9,324 bases of DNA from JBBRLG01 sp038231495. Its GTDB lineage: Bacteria; Planctomycetota; Planctomycetia; Gemmatales; Gemmataceae. Made by a program: the position numbers and the translations under genes. The stretch lies in the NCBI GenBank assembly GCA_038231495.1, contig JBBRLG010000285.1, positions 1-9,324 of the forward strand. The letters run 5' to 3'. The notes beneath the pieces are model-generated. The model saw only the letters and a program-made list of their open reading frames with translations. It made no database searches and had not been told where the DNA came from. This document shows, piece by piece, positions 1 to 6,615 of the stretch. The first letter of the stretch is position 1, and every line of letters starts with the position of its first letter.

Positions 1-21
1 ACGGTTGGAGTACTCGGTCAT
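1..21 (-). CDS. Possible 5' end of a gene leaving the left edge
   Basis: On the minus strand an ATG lies at 21..19 and seven codons (MTEYSNR) remain open to the window edge. It would be the next gene downstream of the 605-residue protein, about 56 bases after that gene's stop. The bases before the ATG are G-rich (GGTGG about 5 bases upstream) but do not form a clear Shine-Dalgarno sequence. Seven codons are too few to recognise a family, so this could be chance. Confidence 0.25.
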
Positions 22-37
22 GGCATCCACCCCCCTG

Positions 38-58
38 CCCCCCCTTCGTAAGGGGGGG
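38..58. repeat. G/C-run hairpin (7 C, TTCGTAA, 7 G)
   Basis: Seven C, then TTCGTAA, then seven G form a perfect 9-bp stem with a 3-base CGT loop. It begins 20 bases beyond the stop codon of the minus-strand 605-residue gene. That position would suit a transcription terminator for the gene, but no T-run follows on either strand, so Rho-independent termination is not shown. I recall similar C-run/TTCGTAA/G-run palindromes as dispersed repeats in planctomycete intergenic DNA, so a REP-like element is equally likely. Confidence 0.6.
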
Positions 59-77
59 AGTGAACGGTCACAGTTTA

Positions 78-1895
78 TCAACCCACAACCAATTCCGGAA
101 ACTGCTTCGCAATCGCGGGGCGCAGGTCCGCTTGCCGTTGCAGCAACGCCACCACGCCCGTCAACCCCGCGCGGAACTCCGGCCCGCGCAGCGAGCGTAC
201 CGCGACGGCCAGCAGGGGTAGCAATTGGTCCGCCTCGTCCGGGTACTCGGCCAGACGGGCCACGACCCGGTTGACCACCCCCGGCTTGTGCCGCCCGCCC
301 CGATAGAGGTTGAGCAGCACCGACGCCCACAGCAGGCGAACCGTATCGACATCCGCCCCCGCGCTCCACTTCGTCAGTTCGGCGACCACCAGTCCCCTGA
401 TGTCGTCGTACGGCGATTCCAGGAGGTTGTGCCAGATCGCGGGTTGGTCTTGCGCCGGCGTTTCGGCCAGCCACTTCCAGCCGACAGCCCGCACGTCGGC
501 GTGTTTGCTGTCCAGAAACTCCAGCAGCCACCAGGCCGACGGCGGCCCGGAGTGCGTCAAGATGTCGGCCAGCCAGGAAGCCAGTTCCGGACGCAGCGCG
601 GCACATTCCGCCTGCACCAGGGGCATGAGTGCGGGCCAGTGGGCTTCGCCCAGGGGGCCGCGGCCGCGCAACAGCGTGAGGCCGAGCCGGGCCACGGGCA
701 ACGACCGGTGCAGCGCCAGTTTCACCGCGTCGCCAAGCCCGACGCGACCGGGATCGAGCCGACGGCCGAGCAAGGACGACAGCCGTTGCAGACGTTCGAG
801 GTCGTCGCCGCCGAGCCGCGTCAGCCACGTCTCGACTGGCACCGAAGCCAGGTCGGCATGTTGTTCGAGCAGATCGAAACCAAGGGCCGCGACGTCCGGG
901 TCGTCGTTGTCGATGAGCGCGAGCAACATCGCCACCGGCTGTTGCGCCAGCCAGTCCGCCTGGTGAGCGCGCAGCATCCAGGCCGCCCACTGGCGCACGG
1001 TCCGGCAACGGGCCTGCGTCAGCAGTTCAAACAGCGCGGCGGGCGCATCGGTCCAAACCGAGGCGAAGCGCGGCGCCGGCACGAGGTCGGCAAGCGTCTT
1101 GCCATCAGCGAATGCCCAGCCCTTCGCGGGCCGGACGAGCGCAGGGCAATGGCAGAACAGCGTGTGAACCAGGCCCCAGTTATCGAGCAGGTGAATGTCG
1201 GTATCCACGTCGCCGTCGGTGTAGCGCTTGAGATACGCCAGTGCCGCGGCCCGGAAGCGCTGGGGGTCCGTTTTACCGAGCAGTCGGAAGTAGCGCCACG
1301 CCCGCCGTCGCAAATAACGCCGGGTCGGCAGGCTGAAAAGGACGAAACGTTTCTCAAGCCGTTGGCGGTAATTGTCGGGGATCGGCTGGTTCTTTTTCCA
1401 ATCCCTTTCGCCGGGCCGGGGCATTGCGTTGTTGGCCGCGAGGATGACTTCCTCTTGTTTGCTGGCGTAGACGTTGAAGCGGCGGGAATAGTTTCGGATG
1501 TCCGCTTGATAGCCTTCTGTCGCCAACGCGCGGGCACGGGCTTCGGCCTGTGCGGAGGTAGGAAATTGGTCATATTTATAGCGCGTGCGGGTCTTGCGCT
1601 CGCGCCGGACGGAGCGGTCGAACGCGACGAGGAACAGGCCCATCAACTCGTCGTCGCCGGCTTTCTCGACGCCTTTGAAAAGGCGTTTGACCAGTGCTTC
1701 GTGCCGGTAGGCGTTGAGCGGGAGCGAAAGGTAATCGATCAGCAGTCGCCGGGCGACGGGTCGAGCATCCGCCAGCCAACGCGGGGCGAAGTTCCCTAGT
1801 CGCTCGGCGTCGTGAACCCGGCGCAGTTCGGCAACAAACGCCGCGTCGCCTTGCGCGAACAGTTCTTCCGCCAGAGCAAAGGAACCAGTTGCCAT
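78..1895 (-). CDS. Uncharacterised helical-repeat (HEAT/ARM-like) protein, 605 aa
   Basis: I do not recognise this gene by name. The protein has no signal peptide or membrane segment and is probably cytoplasmic. Residues 1-100 are helical and rich in Arg/Leu. Residues about 105-145 look like a small beta-alpha-beta insertion (TRYKYDQFPT, an Ala-rich helix, then ADIRNYSRRFNVYAS). A very basic helix follows (RRYLRRRAWRYFRLLG, 192-207). From about 320 to the end the sequence resembles degenerate HEAT/ARM repeats, for example LLALIDNDDPDVAALGFDLL (324-343), LLEFLDSKHADVRAVGWKWL (457-476) and LLESPYDDIRGLVVAELTKW (491-510). Such solenoids usually bind proteins or nucleic acid; no catalytic motif is visible. 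The start is supported by AGGAG (complement of 1902-1906) six bases before the ATG. The gene ends in TGA followed directly by TAA. The HEAT-like fold is an inference from pattern, not from a profile search. Confidence 0.85.
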   Translation of the reverse strand: MATGSFALAEELFAQGDAAFVAELRRVHDAERLGNFAPRWLADARPVARRLLIDYLSLPLNAYRHEALVKRLFKGVEKAGDDELMGLFLVAFDRSVRRERKTRTRYKYDQFPTSAQAEARARALATEGYQADIRNYSRRFNVYASKQEEVILAANNAMPRPGERDWKKNQPIPDNYRQRLEKRFVLFSLPTRRYLRRRAWRYFRLLGKTDPQRFRAAALAYLKRYTDGDVDTDIHLLDNWGLVHTLFCHCPALVRPAKGWAFADGKTLADLVPAPRFASVWTDAPAALFELLTQARCRTVRQWAAWMLRAHQADWLAQQPVAMLLALIDNDDPDVAALGFDLLEQHADLASVPVETWLTRLGGDDLERLQRLSSLLGRRLDPGRVGLGDAVKLALHRSLPVARLGLTLLRGRGPLGEAHWPALMPLVQAECAALRPELASWLADILTHSGPPSAWWLLEFLDSKHADVRAVGWKWLAETPAQDQPAIWHNLLESPYDDIRGLVVAELTKWSAGADVDTVRLLWASVLLNLYRGGRHKPGVVNRVVARLAEYPDEADQLLPLLAVAVRSLRGPEFRAGLTGVVALLQRQADLRPAIAKQFPELVVG

Positions 1896-1976
1896 AAGCC
1901 ACTCCTATCGTGAGTGGAAGTAGTCTATCGCGGCCATTCGTCGTTCGCAAGCATGGTAGTTGGATTTGATACACCA

Positions 1977-2097
1977 GGGTGTGGCAAATCTTTCGGGAGG
2001 TCTGCTGTAGGACGGGCTTCCAGCCCGTCCGGAGCAGACCGACGGGCTGGAAGCCCGTCCTACGGAAGAAAGCCCTCCCGAAAGTTTTGCCACACCC
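1977..2097. repeat. Nested palindromic repeat, 121 bp, two head-to-head hairpins inside terminal inverted repeats
   Basis: The outer arms, 1977-2000 and 2074-2097, are 24-base inverted repeats with one mismatch (start GGGTGTGGCAAA, end TTTCGGGAGG). The inner arms, 2007-2029 and 2041-2063, are perfect 23-base inverted repeats. Each inner arm holds its own hairpin, GACGGGCT-TCC-AGCCCGTC. A third pairing, GGTCTGCT (1999-2006) with AGCAGACC (2033-2040), encloses only the left hairpin. The element can therefore fold as one long cruciform or as two separate stems. No target-site duplication is visible at its ends. It resembles a REP/BIME-type or MITE-like unit and lies in a promoter region rather than after a gene, which argues against a simple terminator. 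Confidence 0.9.
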
Positions 2098-2186
2098 GTC
2101 CGCTTGCCCTTTCGTGTCCCTGGTTGACAATTACTTCTTTGCCTCTTCGCTGTTTCCTGAAACGCTCGGCGATGGCACCATTTTGT

Positions 2187-2216
2187 TTGACAGTCCCTCG
2201 GATGGGAGCGCATGAT
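2187..2216 (+). promoter_or_regulatory. Possible sigma70-type promoter for the small exported-protein gene
   Basis: TTGACA (2187-2192) matches the -35 consensus exactly. CATGAT (2211-2216) matches four of six -10 bases after an 18-base spacer. Transcription would start near 2223, giving a leader of about 54 bases before the ATG at 2277. A second TTGACA at 2124-2129 lacks a good -10 partner. Planctomycete promoter consensus is not well known to me, so this is tentative. Confidence 0.3.
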
Positions 2217-2263
2217 AGGCGGAAGGCCGTCGTTGAAGGAATGGTCCGATTTGCAAACGTAAT

Positions 2264-2268
2264 GGAGG
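2264..2268 (+). promoter_or_regulatory. Ribosome binding site GGAGG fixing the start at 2277
   Basis: GGAGG lies eight bases before the ATG at 2277. The open frame continues upstream to 1914, including ATGs at 2241 and 2262, but only the 2277 start has both a good Shine-Dalgarno sequence and a signal peptide directly after it. Confidence 0.7.
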
Positions 2269-2276
2269 AATTAGGC

Positions 2277-2798
2277 ATGCGCGCTTTCGGCATCGGGTTA
2301 TTCGCGGTCATCGTCGTTGTCGCTCCCGCCTTCGCCGCGGACCCGCCTTCTCCCAAGCAGGTGGCGAAAGAACGGGTCGAAGAACTCAATACCGCGGTTA
2401 TCAAGGAGGATTACGCGAAGGTCGTTGACTTCACCCACCCCAAAATCGTGGAGTTAATCGGCGGTCGCGAGAAGATGATCGCCGTAATGGAGGCCGGCAC
2501 CAAGGACATGAAGGCGAAGGGTTTTGCCTTGCGGTCCGTCAAGGTCGATGAGCCGTCGGAACCGGTTGTGGCGGGCGCGGAGCAGTACGTCGTCGTTCCG
2601 TTCTTGTTGGAAATGAAGGCTCCCGGCGGGCGGTTGCTGCAAAAGGCGTTCGTCATCGGCGTGTCCGGCGACACGGGTAAGACGTGGACCTTCGTAAACG
2701 GCGATTTGGACCTCGCGAAGGTGAAGCTGGTGTTGCCGAAATTGCCGGAGGACCTCAAGCTCCCGAAGCGCGAGAAGCCGGTTTTCGAGAAAGACTGA
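2277..2798 (+). CDS. Small exported protein of unknown function, possibly NTF2-like (173 aa)
   Basis: The N-terminus is a typical Sec signal peptide: MRAFGIGLFAVIVVVAPAFA, with cleavage likely after residue 20 before ADPPSP. The mature part is about 150 residues. It opens with an amphipathic helix (VAKERVEELNTAVIKEDYAKVVDF), followed by THPKIVELIGGREKMIAVM, then alternating strands including EQYVVVPFLLEMK and TWTFVNGD. It ends in a Lys/Pro/Glu-rich tail. A helix marking a dose-like or growth-type count region followed by strands ending in W-x-x-x-NG resembles secreted NTF2/SnoaL-like proteins, but I see no catalytic residues and the assignment is an inference. The gene is 65 bases upstream of aroB on the same strand. 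A small GC hairpin (2831-2842) followed by TTT lies between them, so co-transcription is uncertain. Confidence 0.85.
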   Translation: MRAFGIGLFAVIVVVAPAFAADPPSPKQVAKERVEELNTAVIKEDYAKVVDFTHPKIVELIGGREKMIAVMEAGTKDMKAKGFALRSVKVDEPSEPVVAGAEQYVVVPFLLEMKAPGGRLLQKAFVIGVSGDTGKTWTFVNGDLDLAKVKLVLPKLPEDLKLPKREKPVFEKD

Positions 2799-2830
2799 GG
2801 CAACCCAACTCAAAGACGAAGACTGCCTCC

Positions 2831-2842
2831 GCCGCTTGCGGC
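2831..2842 (+). other. Small GC hairpin between the exported-protein gene and aroB
   Basis: GCCGCTTGCGGC is a perfect palindrome apart from its centre (stem GCCG/CGGC, loop CTTG) and is followed by TTT. It might be a weak terminator or attenuator before aroB. The stem is short and the T-run is only three bases, so it may have no role. Confidence 0.25.
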
Positions 2843-2850
2843 TTTGCACA

Positions 2851-2856
2851 AAAGGA
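2851..2856 (+). promoter_or_regulatory. Ribosome binding site AAAGGA for the aroB GTG start
   Basis: AAAGGA lies seven bases before GTG at 2864. This start gives a protein beginning SSTVRVNLG, which matches where AroB proteins normally begin. The longer open frame reaching back to 2684 overlaps the preceding gene and would add about 60 residues unrelated to the AroB fold. Confidence 0.65.
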
Positions 2857-2863
2857 CCTCGAA

Positions 2864-3952
2864 GTGTCATCAACCGTCCGCGTCAACCTGGGTCCGCGCA
2901 GCTACGACATTGCCATCGGGACCGAGTCCGGCGGCGGCTTCGGCGCGTTCGCCCGGCAGCGAGCCGCGGGCAAGGTCGCCCTGGTGGTCTGCGACGAACA
3001 CGTTAGCGAACACGCCGACCGCGTGGCCGACGCGCTGGCGGACGTCGGCCTGCGACCGCTCCTTGCCGTCTTGCCCTCCGGCGAAGGGCAGAAATGTCTG
3101 GCGACGGCCGCCCATCTGTACGACCGCCTGGCCGAGGTCGAGGCGGACCGCCAGACGCTCGTGGTCGCGGTCGGCGGCGGCGTCGTCGGCGACCTGGCCG
3201 GGTTCGTCGCGGCGACCTATGTGCGCGGCCTGCCGCTGCTCATGGTGCCCACGACTTTGCTGGCGATGGTGGACAGCTCCGTCGGCGGCAAGGTCGGCGT
3301 CAACCATCCCCAGGCTAAAAACCTCATCGGCGCTTTTCACCAGCCGGTCGGCGTCTGGATCGACACCGAGACGTTAAGCACCTTGCCGGATCGCGAATAC
3401 CGCAGCGGCCTGGCCGAGGTGGTCAAGTACGGCGTCATCCTCGACCCGGAGTTGTTCATCTTTTTGGAAAACCATATCGACGAGTTGCTCGGCTGCGACC
3501 CGGCGGCGGTCCGGCACGTCGTCGCCCGCAGTTGCCAGTTGAAGGCCCGCGTCGTCGAGAAGGACGAACGCGAAGAAACCGGCCAGCGCGTCGCGCTCAA
3601 CTACGGGCACACATTTGCCCACGCCTTCGAGACGGTCGCCGGCTACGGGGTATTGCTACACGGCGAGGCGGTAGCGATCGGCATGGTGTGCGCGAGCCGC
3701 CTGGCCGAGACGCGCGGCCTGATCGAACATGCCACCACCGAACGCCAGCGCGAACTCCTCGACGAGTTCGGGCTGCCGACGGTGCCGGGGCCGTGGGCCA
3801 TCGACGACTTGCTGGCGACGATGCGCAAGGACAAGAAGGCGCTTGCCGGCAGAATGCGGTTCGTGTTGCCGCGCCGGCTCGGCACCGTGGACCTGTTCGA
3901 CGACGTGCCGGAAACGCAGGTGCGACAGGTGTTGGAGTCACTGGCCCCCTGA
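2864..3952 (+). CDS. aroB: 3-dehydroquinate synthase (362 aa)
   Basis: AroB converts DAHP to 3-dehydroquinate, the second step of the shikimate pathway for aromatic amino acids. It is a cytoplasmic enzyme that needs NAD+ and a divalent metal (Zn/Co). The NAD-binding glycine motif GGGVVGDLAGF is at 104-114. The family signature PTTLLAMVDSSVGGKVGVNH covers 129-148 and continues to AKNLIGAFHQP (151-161). The three expected metal ligands are present: Glu185 (LAEVVKYG), His249 (NYGHTFAHAFE) and His266 (LHGEAVAIGM). Lys188 and the C-terminal DKKALAGRMRFVLP (323-336) also fit. The length is normal for the family and nothing looks truncated. Translation starts at GTG, fixed by AAAGGA at 2851-2856. 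dprA follows after only 16 bases, so the two are probably co-transcribed. Confidence 0.97.
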   Translation: MSSTVRVNLGPRSYDIAIGTESGGGFGAFARQRAAGKVALVVCDEHVSEHADRVADALADVGLRPLLAVLPSGEGQKCLATAAHLYDRLAEVEADRQTLVVAVGGGVVGDLAGFVAATYVRGLPLLMVPTTLLAMVDSSVGGKVGVNHPQAKNLIGAFHQPVGVWIDTETLSTLPDREYRSGLAEVVKYGVILDPELFIFLENHIDELLGCDPAAVRHVVARSCQLKARVVEKDEREETGQRVALNYGHTFAHAFETVAGYGVLLHGEAVAIGMVCASRLAETRGLIEHATTERQRELLDEFGLPTVPGPWAIDDLLATMRKDKKALAGRMRFVLPRRLGTVDLFDDVPETQVRQVLESLAP

Positions 3953-3968
3953 CGATTGGACGCGCCCC

Positions 3969-5105
3969 ATGTCGATGCCGCTGGATGACGACCTGCGCGA
4001 CCTCCTGGCCCTGCAATTGACGCCGGGTTTGGGGCCGCGACTGACCACGGCACTGCTGGAACGCTTCGGCTCCGCCCGCGGTGCGCTCGCGGCTACTGCG
4101 TCTGAATTGAGCGGAATTCCCCGCATCGGCACGAACCTCGCCGACAAACTGGTGCGCGCCCTGGCCCGCGTCAACGTCGCCGCCGAACTCGAGCTGCTCG
4201 AACGCCACCAGACCCGCCTGCTCGTCCGCGGTACGTCCGATTACCCCTCTGCGCTGGCTTCCGTCGAAGACGCGCCGCACCTGCTCTACCTACGCGGCAC
4301 CCTTACCATTGGGGACGCGAACGCGGTCAGCATCGTCGGCTCCCGGCACTGCACCGACTACGGCCGCCGGGCCGCCGCGCGGCTGGCGGCGGGTTTGGTG
4401 CGGGCGGGCGTCACAATCATCAGCGGCTTGGCTCGTGGCATTGACGGCGTGGCTCACGACGCGGCACTGAAGGCGGGCGGGCGCACCATTGCGGTCCTGG
4501 CCGGCGGCCTGTCGCGCATCTACCCGCCCGAACACGCGGACCTGGCCAAAGCCGTCGCCGCGTCCGGCGGCCTGGTGACCGAGGCGAGTATGGAGCAGGA
4601 GCCGCAAGCCGGCATGTTCCCGGCGCGCAACCGCATCATCAGCGGCCTGTCGCGGGCCGTCGTGATCGTCGAGGCCGCGGAGCGCAGCGGCGCCCTCATC
4701 ACCGCGACGCACGCCGGCGAACAGGGCCGCACTGTCTTCGCAGTGCCCGGCGCGATCGACAACGCGGCCAGCGCCGGCACCAACGCCCTGATCCGCGACG
4801 GCGCGATCCTGTGCCGCGGCGTGGACGACATTTTAGAAGAGCTGCACGGCGTCTCGGAGATGGCCATGCGGGCGAAAACGGCCGCCGCGCCCGCGGCTCA
4901 AACGGCCCCGATGCCGCCACCCGACCTCGACCCGGTGCAGCGCAAGGTGTGGGATTTTCTCGGCGGTCAGGTGCGGACACTCGACGAGATGGCCCAGCAA
5001 CTTGGCACGGCCGTGCAGCAACTGAGCGCCACGCTGATGATGCTTGAGATGAAGAAAGTCGTGCGGCGGCTGCCCGGCAACCGCTATGAACGCTGCACGC
5101 AATGA
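3969..5105 (+). CDS. dprA: DNA-processing protein DprA/Smf (378 aa)
   Basis: DprA binds incoming single-stranded DNA during natural transformation and loads RecA onto it; it is cytoplasmic. An N-terminal helix-hairpin-helix region is visible (TPGLGPRLTTALLERFG, 18-34, and IPRIGTNLADKL, 50-61). The Rossmann-like core has the family motifs SIVGSR (121-126), SGLARGID (152-159), GGLSRIYPPEH (179-189), FPARNRIISGLS (217-228) and GALITA (241-246). A linker rich in Ala/Pro (302-318) leads to a C-terminal winged-helix region (about 320-378). All three domains are intact and the length is typical. The first ATG (3969) has no clear Shine-Dalgarno sequence, and an ATG two codons later (3975) is possible. 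Expression probably depends on coupling to aroB, which ends 16 bases upstream. The minus-strand gene cluster converges on this gene's end. Confidence 0.96.
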   Translation: MSMPLDDDLRDLLALQLTPGLGPRLTTALLERFGSARGALAATASELSGIPRIGTNLADKLVRALARVNVAAELELLERHQTRLLVRGTSDYPSALASVEDAPHLLYLRGTLTIGDANAVSIVGSRHCTDYGRRAAARLAAGLVRAGVTIISGLARGIDGVAHDAALKAGGRTIAVLAGGLSRIYPPEHADLAKAVAASGGLVTEASMEQEPQAGMFPARNRIISGLSRAVVIVEAAERSGALITATHAGEQGRTVFAVPGAIDNAASAGTNALIRDGAILCRGVDDILEELHGVSEMAMRAKTAAAPAAQTAPMPPPDLDPVQRKVWDFLGGQVRTLDEMAQQLGTAVQQLSATLMMLEMKKVVRRLPGNRYERCTQ

Positions 5106-5127
5106 CGTTGGGGCAAGCACGCGCTGC

Positions 5128-5164
5128 ACCCTTCGTTGGTAAAACACCGCCAAACAAGAAGGGT
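5128..5164. terminator. Possible bidirectional stem-loop between converging genes
   Basis: The 68-base gap between the dprA stop and the pseudopilin stop contains ACCCTTC (5128-5134), which can pair with GAAGGGT (5158-5164). Inside it, TTGG (5136-5139) can pair with CCAA (5150-5153). The stem is imperfect and no clean T-run follows on either strand. Its place between convergent stops is the main argument for a terminator. Confidence 0.3.
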
Positions 5165-5173
5165 TCTCTTCCT

Positions 5174-6061
5174 TCAATCGGGAAGCGTAACCGCTTCGCC
5201 GCTGGCGCGGGTGGCGAGCGCGCGCATTATCGGTTGCGCGGAATAGGGCAGGAAGTGGACGGAGCCGTCCGCGAACAGGAAGTTGCCGCCGCCGGAATGG
5301 TGGCTCCAAAAATGAAACATGTCGCAATTGTTGTCCGCGCGTCCCGGACCGTATTCGTAAGGCCCCCTCGGGCAATCGACCAGGCCGTTGTAGCATCGCT
5401 CGCGGACGCCCAACACGTTGTCCGTGGATCCGTCATTGGCCTGGCCCATGCCGCCATACCACCAGCCATAGATGCCATCGGCGCTGGGGGGCCGCTCGCC
5501 GACGGCCAGTGTGTGGCTGGTGCCGTCCGTGACATCGACAAGGCGGATTTTTGAATTCAGAAAGAGAACGCCGTCCTTGCGGCTGTTGTTGATGCCCGCA
5601 ACCCCCAGGTAGTCGGTAAAGGCTACCGTCAGGCCGCCCCCTTTTCCGAGCGCCAACGTTCGTGCGTCGGCCGGACAGGTATACACGCGCAGGACCGTCG
5701 CGAAACCGACGTGCGGCGGATCGTGCCTAAAATCGTCGTCGGTCGCGTAAGCCTGGACCGTGACATCCCAAAGGTTTTGCTGTTCCACGTAAGGCAGCAA
5801 GCGCGCGTGCCAACTCATGAACGGGTACTTCTCGCCTTTCGCCGCGTTGCTCGTCCCCGGCGGCAAGATATGGGCGGTGTAGTGATACAAATGCAAAGCC
5901 AGGCCCACTTGTTTAAGGTTGTTCGCACAACTTGCCTTTGCGGCGGATGCTCGAACGTACTGCACCGCGGGCAAGGTTAGCGCCACCAATAAACCGATAA
6001 TGGCGATCACCACCAACAGCTCAATCAGGGTGAAAGCAGGGTGCGACGGCTTGCGATGCAC
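5174..6061 (-). CDS. DUF1559 pseudopilin with prepilin N-terminus and H-X9-DG motif (295 aa)
   Basis: This belongs to the large planctomycete family of DUF1559 (PF07596) type IV pilin-like proteins, thought to be processed by prepilin peptidase and exported through a type II/IV-like apparatus; individual functions are unknown. The N-terminus has a short basic leader (MHRKPSHPA), then FTLIELLVVIAIIGLLVAL with Glu14 at +5, which also forms the membrane helix. Next comes the family signature ASCANNLKQVGLALHLYHY (43-61) with PPGTS (67-71). The C-terminal H-X9-DG motif runs from His255 to Asp265-Gly266, and the typical tail LATRASGEAVTLPD closes the protein. The GTG start is fixed by GGGAGG (complement of 6068-6073) six bases upstream; an open frame extending to 6409 overlaps the preceding gene and is rejected. 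Residue -1 before the cleavage site is Ala, not the usual Gly. The Cys-rich protein gene ends 61 bases upstream, so one operon is likely. Confidence 0.95.
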   Translation of the reverse strand: MHRKPSHPAFTLIELLVVIAIIGLLVALTLPAVQYVRASAAKASCANNLKQVGLALHLYHYTAHILPPGTSNAAKGEKYPFMSWHARLLPYVEQQNLWDVTVQAYATDDDFRHDPPHVGFATVLRVYTCPADARTLALGKGGGLTVAFTDYLGVAGINNSRKDGVLFLNSKIRLVDVTDGTSHTLAVGERPPSADGIYGWWYGGMGQANDGSTDNVLGVRERCYNGLVDCPRGPYEYGPGRADNNCDMFHFWSHHSGGGNFLFADGSVHFLPYSAQPIMRALATRASGEAVTLPD

Positions 6062-6067
6062 ACGACA

Positions 6068-6073
6068 CCTCCC
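6068..6073 (-). promoter_or_regulatory. Ribosome binding site GGGAGG for the pseudopilin GTG start
   Basis: On the minus strand GGGAGG is followed by six bases and then GTG (6061-6059). This decides the start in favour of a nine-residue prepilin leader rather than the much longer upstream open frame. Confidence 0.8.
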
Positions 6074-6122
6074 GTTGCCAAACGCGGCACGGATTCTGGT
6101 AGATCTTTTCCACCAGCAGCCA

Positions 6123-6563
6123 TCAATGGGGAGTACACTTGGTTCGCGCCATGCCGGTATCGGTCTGGACAGCCGTCCCGTCCGGAAGAACCTCGTAAAG
6201 ATTAGGCGCGCCACCTTTAGCAGGGGCACAGATTGCCGAACAGCTTGTCCACTTCCATTTGTTGCAGGTTCCATTGGGGAGCTGCGGAAGTTTGTTACCC
6301 GCGTCTGCCACCACGTATATGGACGGAATTGAATAGGTAGTGTTATCCCCGGCGACAAAGGGCCAGGTCGCGGTCCCAATCTGAACCGAGTAGCTCTGCG
6401 TAGTACCATCGGAGACCCACCAGCAGTAAACTTCTTGACAAGGCGCTGTCGAGCAGCCAGTGATCCCTCCAGCGGCCGTCGCGCGACGCTCGCCCAGGTG
6501 GAAGGAGAAGCCGCACAGTGCGGCAGCGATCAATAGCACGACGGTCGTTCCATTCGTCTTCAT
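6123..6563 (-). CDS. Small Cys-rich exported protein of unknown function (146 aa)
   Basis: I recognise no family. The N-terminus is a signal peptide or anchor: MKTNGTTVVLLIAAALCGFS, then FHLGERRATAAGG with possible cleavage near residue 31. The exported part has seven cysteines: 37, 42 and 47 (spaced C-X4-C-X4-C), then 100, 108, 112 (C-X7-C-X3-C) and 143. An eighth (Cys17) sits in the hydrophobic segment. The pattern suggests disulfides outside the cytoplasm and leaves one mature cysteine unpaired. The middle, about 50-95, is rich in Ser/Thr/Tyr/Val (SYSVQIGTATW, TTYSIPSIYVVAD), suggesting beta strands. Trp-rich patches (CWWVSDG, NKWKWTSC) stand out. The ATG at 6563 has AAAGGA (complement of 6569-6574) five bases upstream; the open frame to 6689 runs into repeat sequence and is less likely. 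The pseudopilin gene follows after 61 bases. Confidence 0.8.
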   Translation of the reverse strand: MKTNGTTVVLLIAAALCGFSFHLGERRATAAGGITGCSTAPCQEVYCWWVSDGTTQSYSVQIGTATWPFVAGDNTTYSIPSIYVVADAGNKLPQLPNGTCNKWKWTSCSAICAPAKGGAPNLYEVLPDGTAVQTDTGMARTKCTPH

Positions 6564-6615
6564 TGCTGTCCTTTCGTTGAAACGGAGGATTCGCGCCTGA
6601 ATTAATGCTCGAAAT

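Larger units (their letters stand above)
1896..2276. other. Divergent intergenic region (381 bp)
   Basis: This stretch separates the minus-strand 605-residue gene from the plus-strand exported-protein gene, so it should hold promoters for both. It contains the nested palindrome at 1977-2097 and a possible sigma70-type promoter at 2187-2216 for the rightward gene. Short open frames that cross the palindrome translate it as TGFQPV/GWKPVL-like peptides and are not credible genes. I see no convincing promoter for the leftward gene and no RNA gene. Confidence 0.7.

Noticed and set aside
225..1799. Long plus-strand open frame (524 codons) opposite the 605-residue gene
   Set aside because: It is antisense to a gene with a good ribosome binding site and a coherent helical protein. 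Its own translation is low-complexity Arg/Gly/Gln-rich, typical of the complement of GC-rich coding DNA.
1977..2097. CRISPR array
   Set aside because: The repeated units are inverted, not direct, and there are no regularly spaced unique spacers.
1977..2097. Insertion sequence remnant
   Set aside because: No transposase fragment and no target-site duplication are visible. A small non-coding palindromic repeat explains it better.
1979..2215. Short open frame giving RTGFQPV...TGWKPVL
   Set aside because: It is a translation of the palindromic repeat at 1977-2097. Such peptides recur because the repeat recurs; there is no ribosome binding site.
1914..2276. N-terminal extension of the small exported protein
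   Set aside because: It crosses the palindrome and would bury the signal peptide inside the protein. The ATG at 2277 has GGAGG upstream.
3532..4020. Plus-strand open frame across the aroB-dprA junction
   Set aside because: It is an out-of-frame, Arg-rich reading of aroB and the start of dprA, both well supported by family motifs.
5102..5554. Plus-strand open frame starting at the dprA stop
   Set aside because: It is antisense to the DUF1559 C-terminus with its clear H-X9-DG motif and has no recognisable protein features.
6062..6409. N-terminal extension of the DUF1559 pseudopilin
   Set aside because: It overlaps the Cys-rich protein gene and would put about 116 residues before the prepilin leader. 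GTG at 6061 has GGGAGG six bases upstream.
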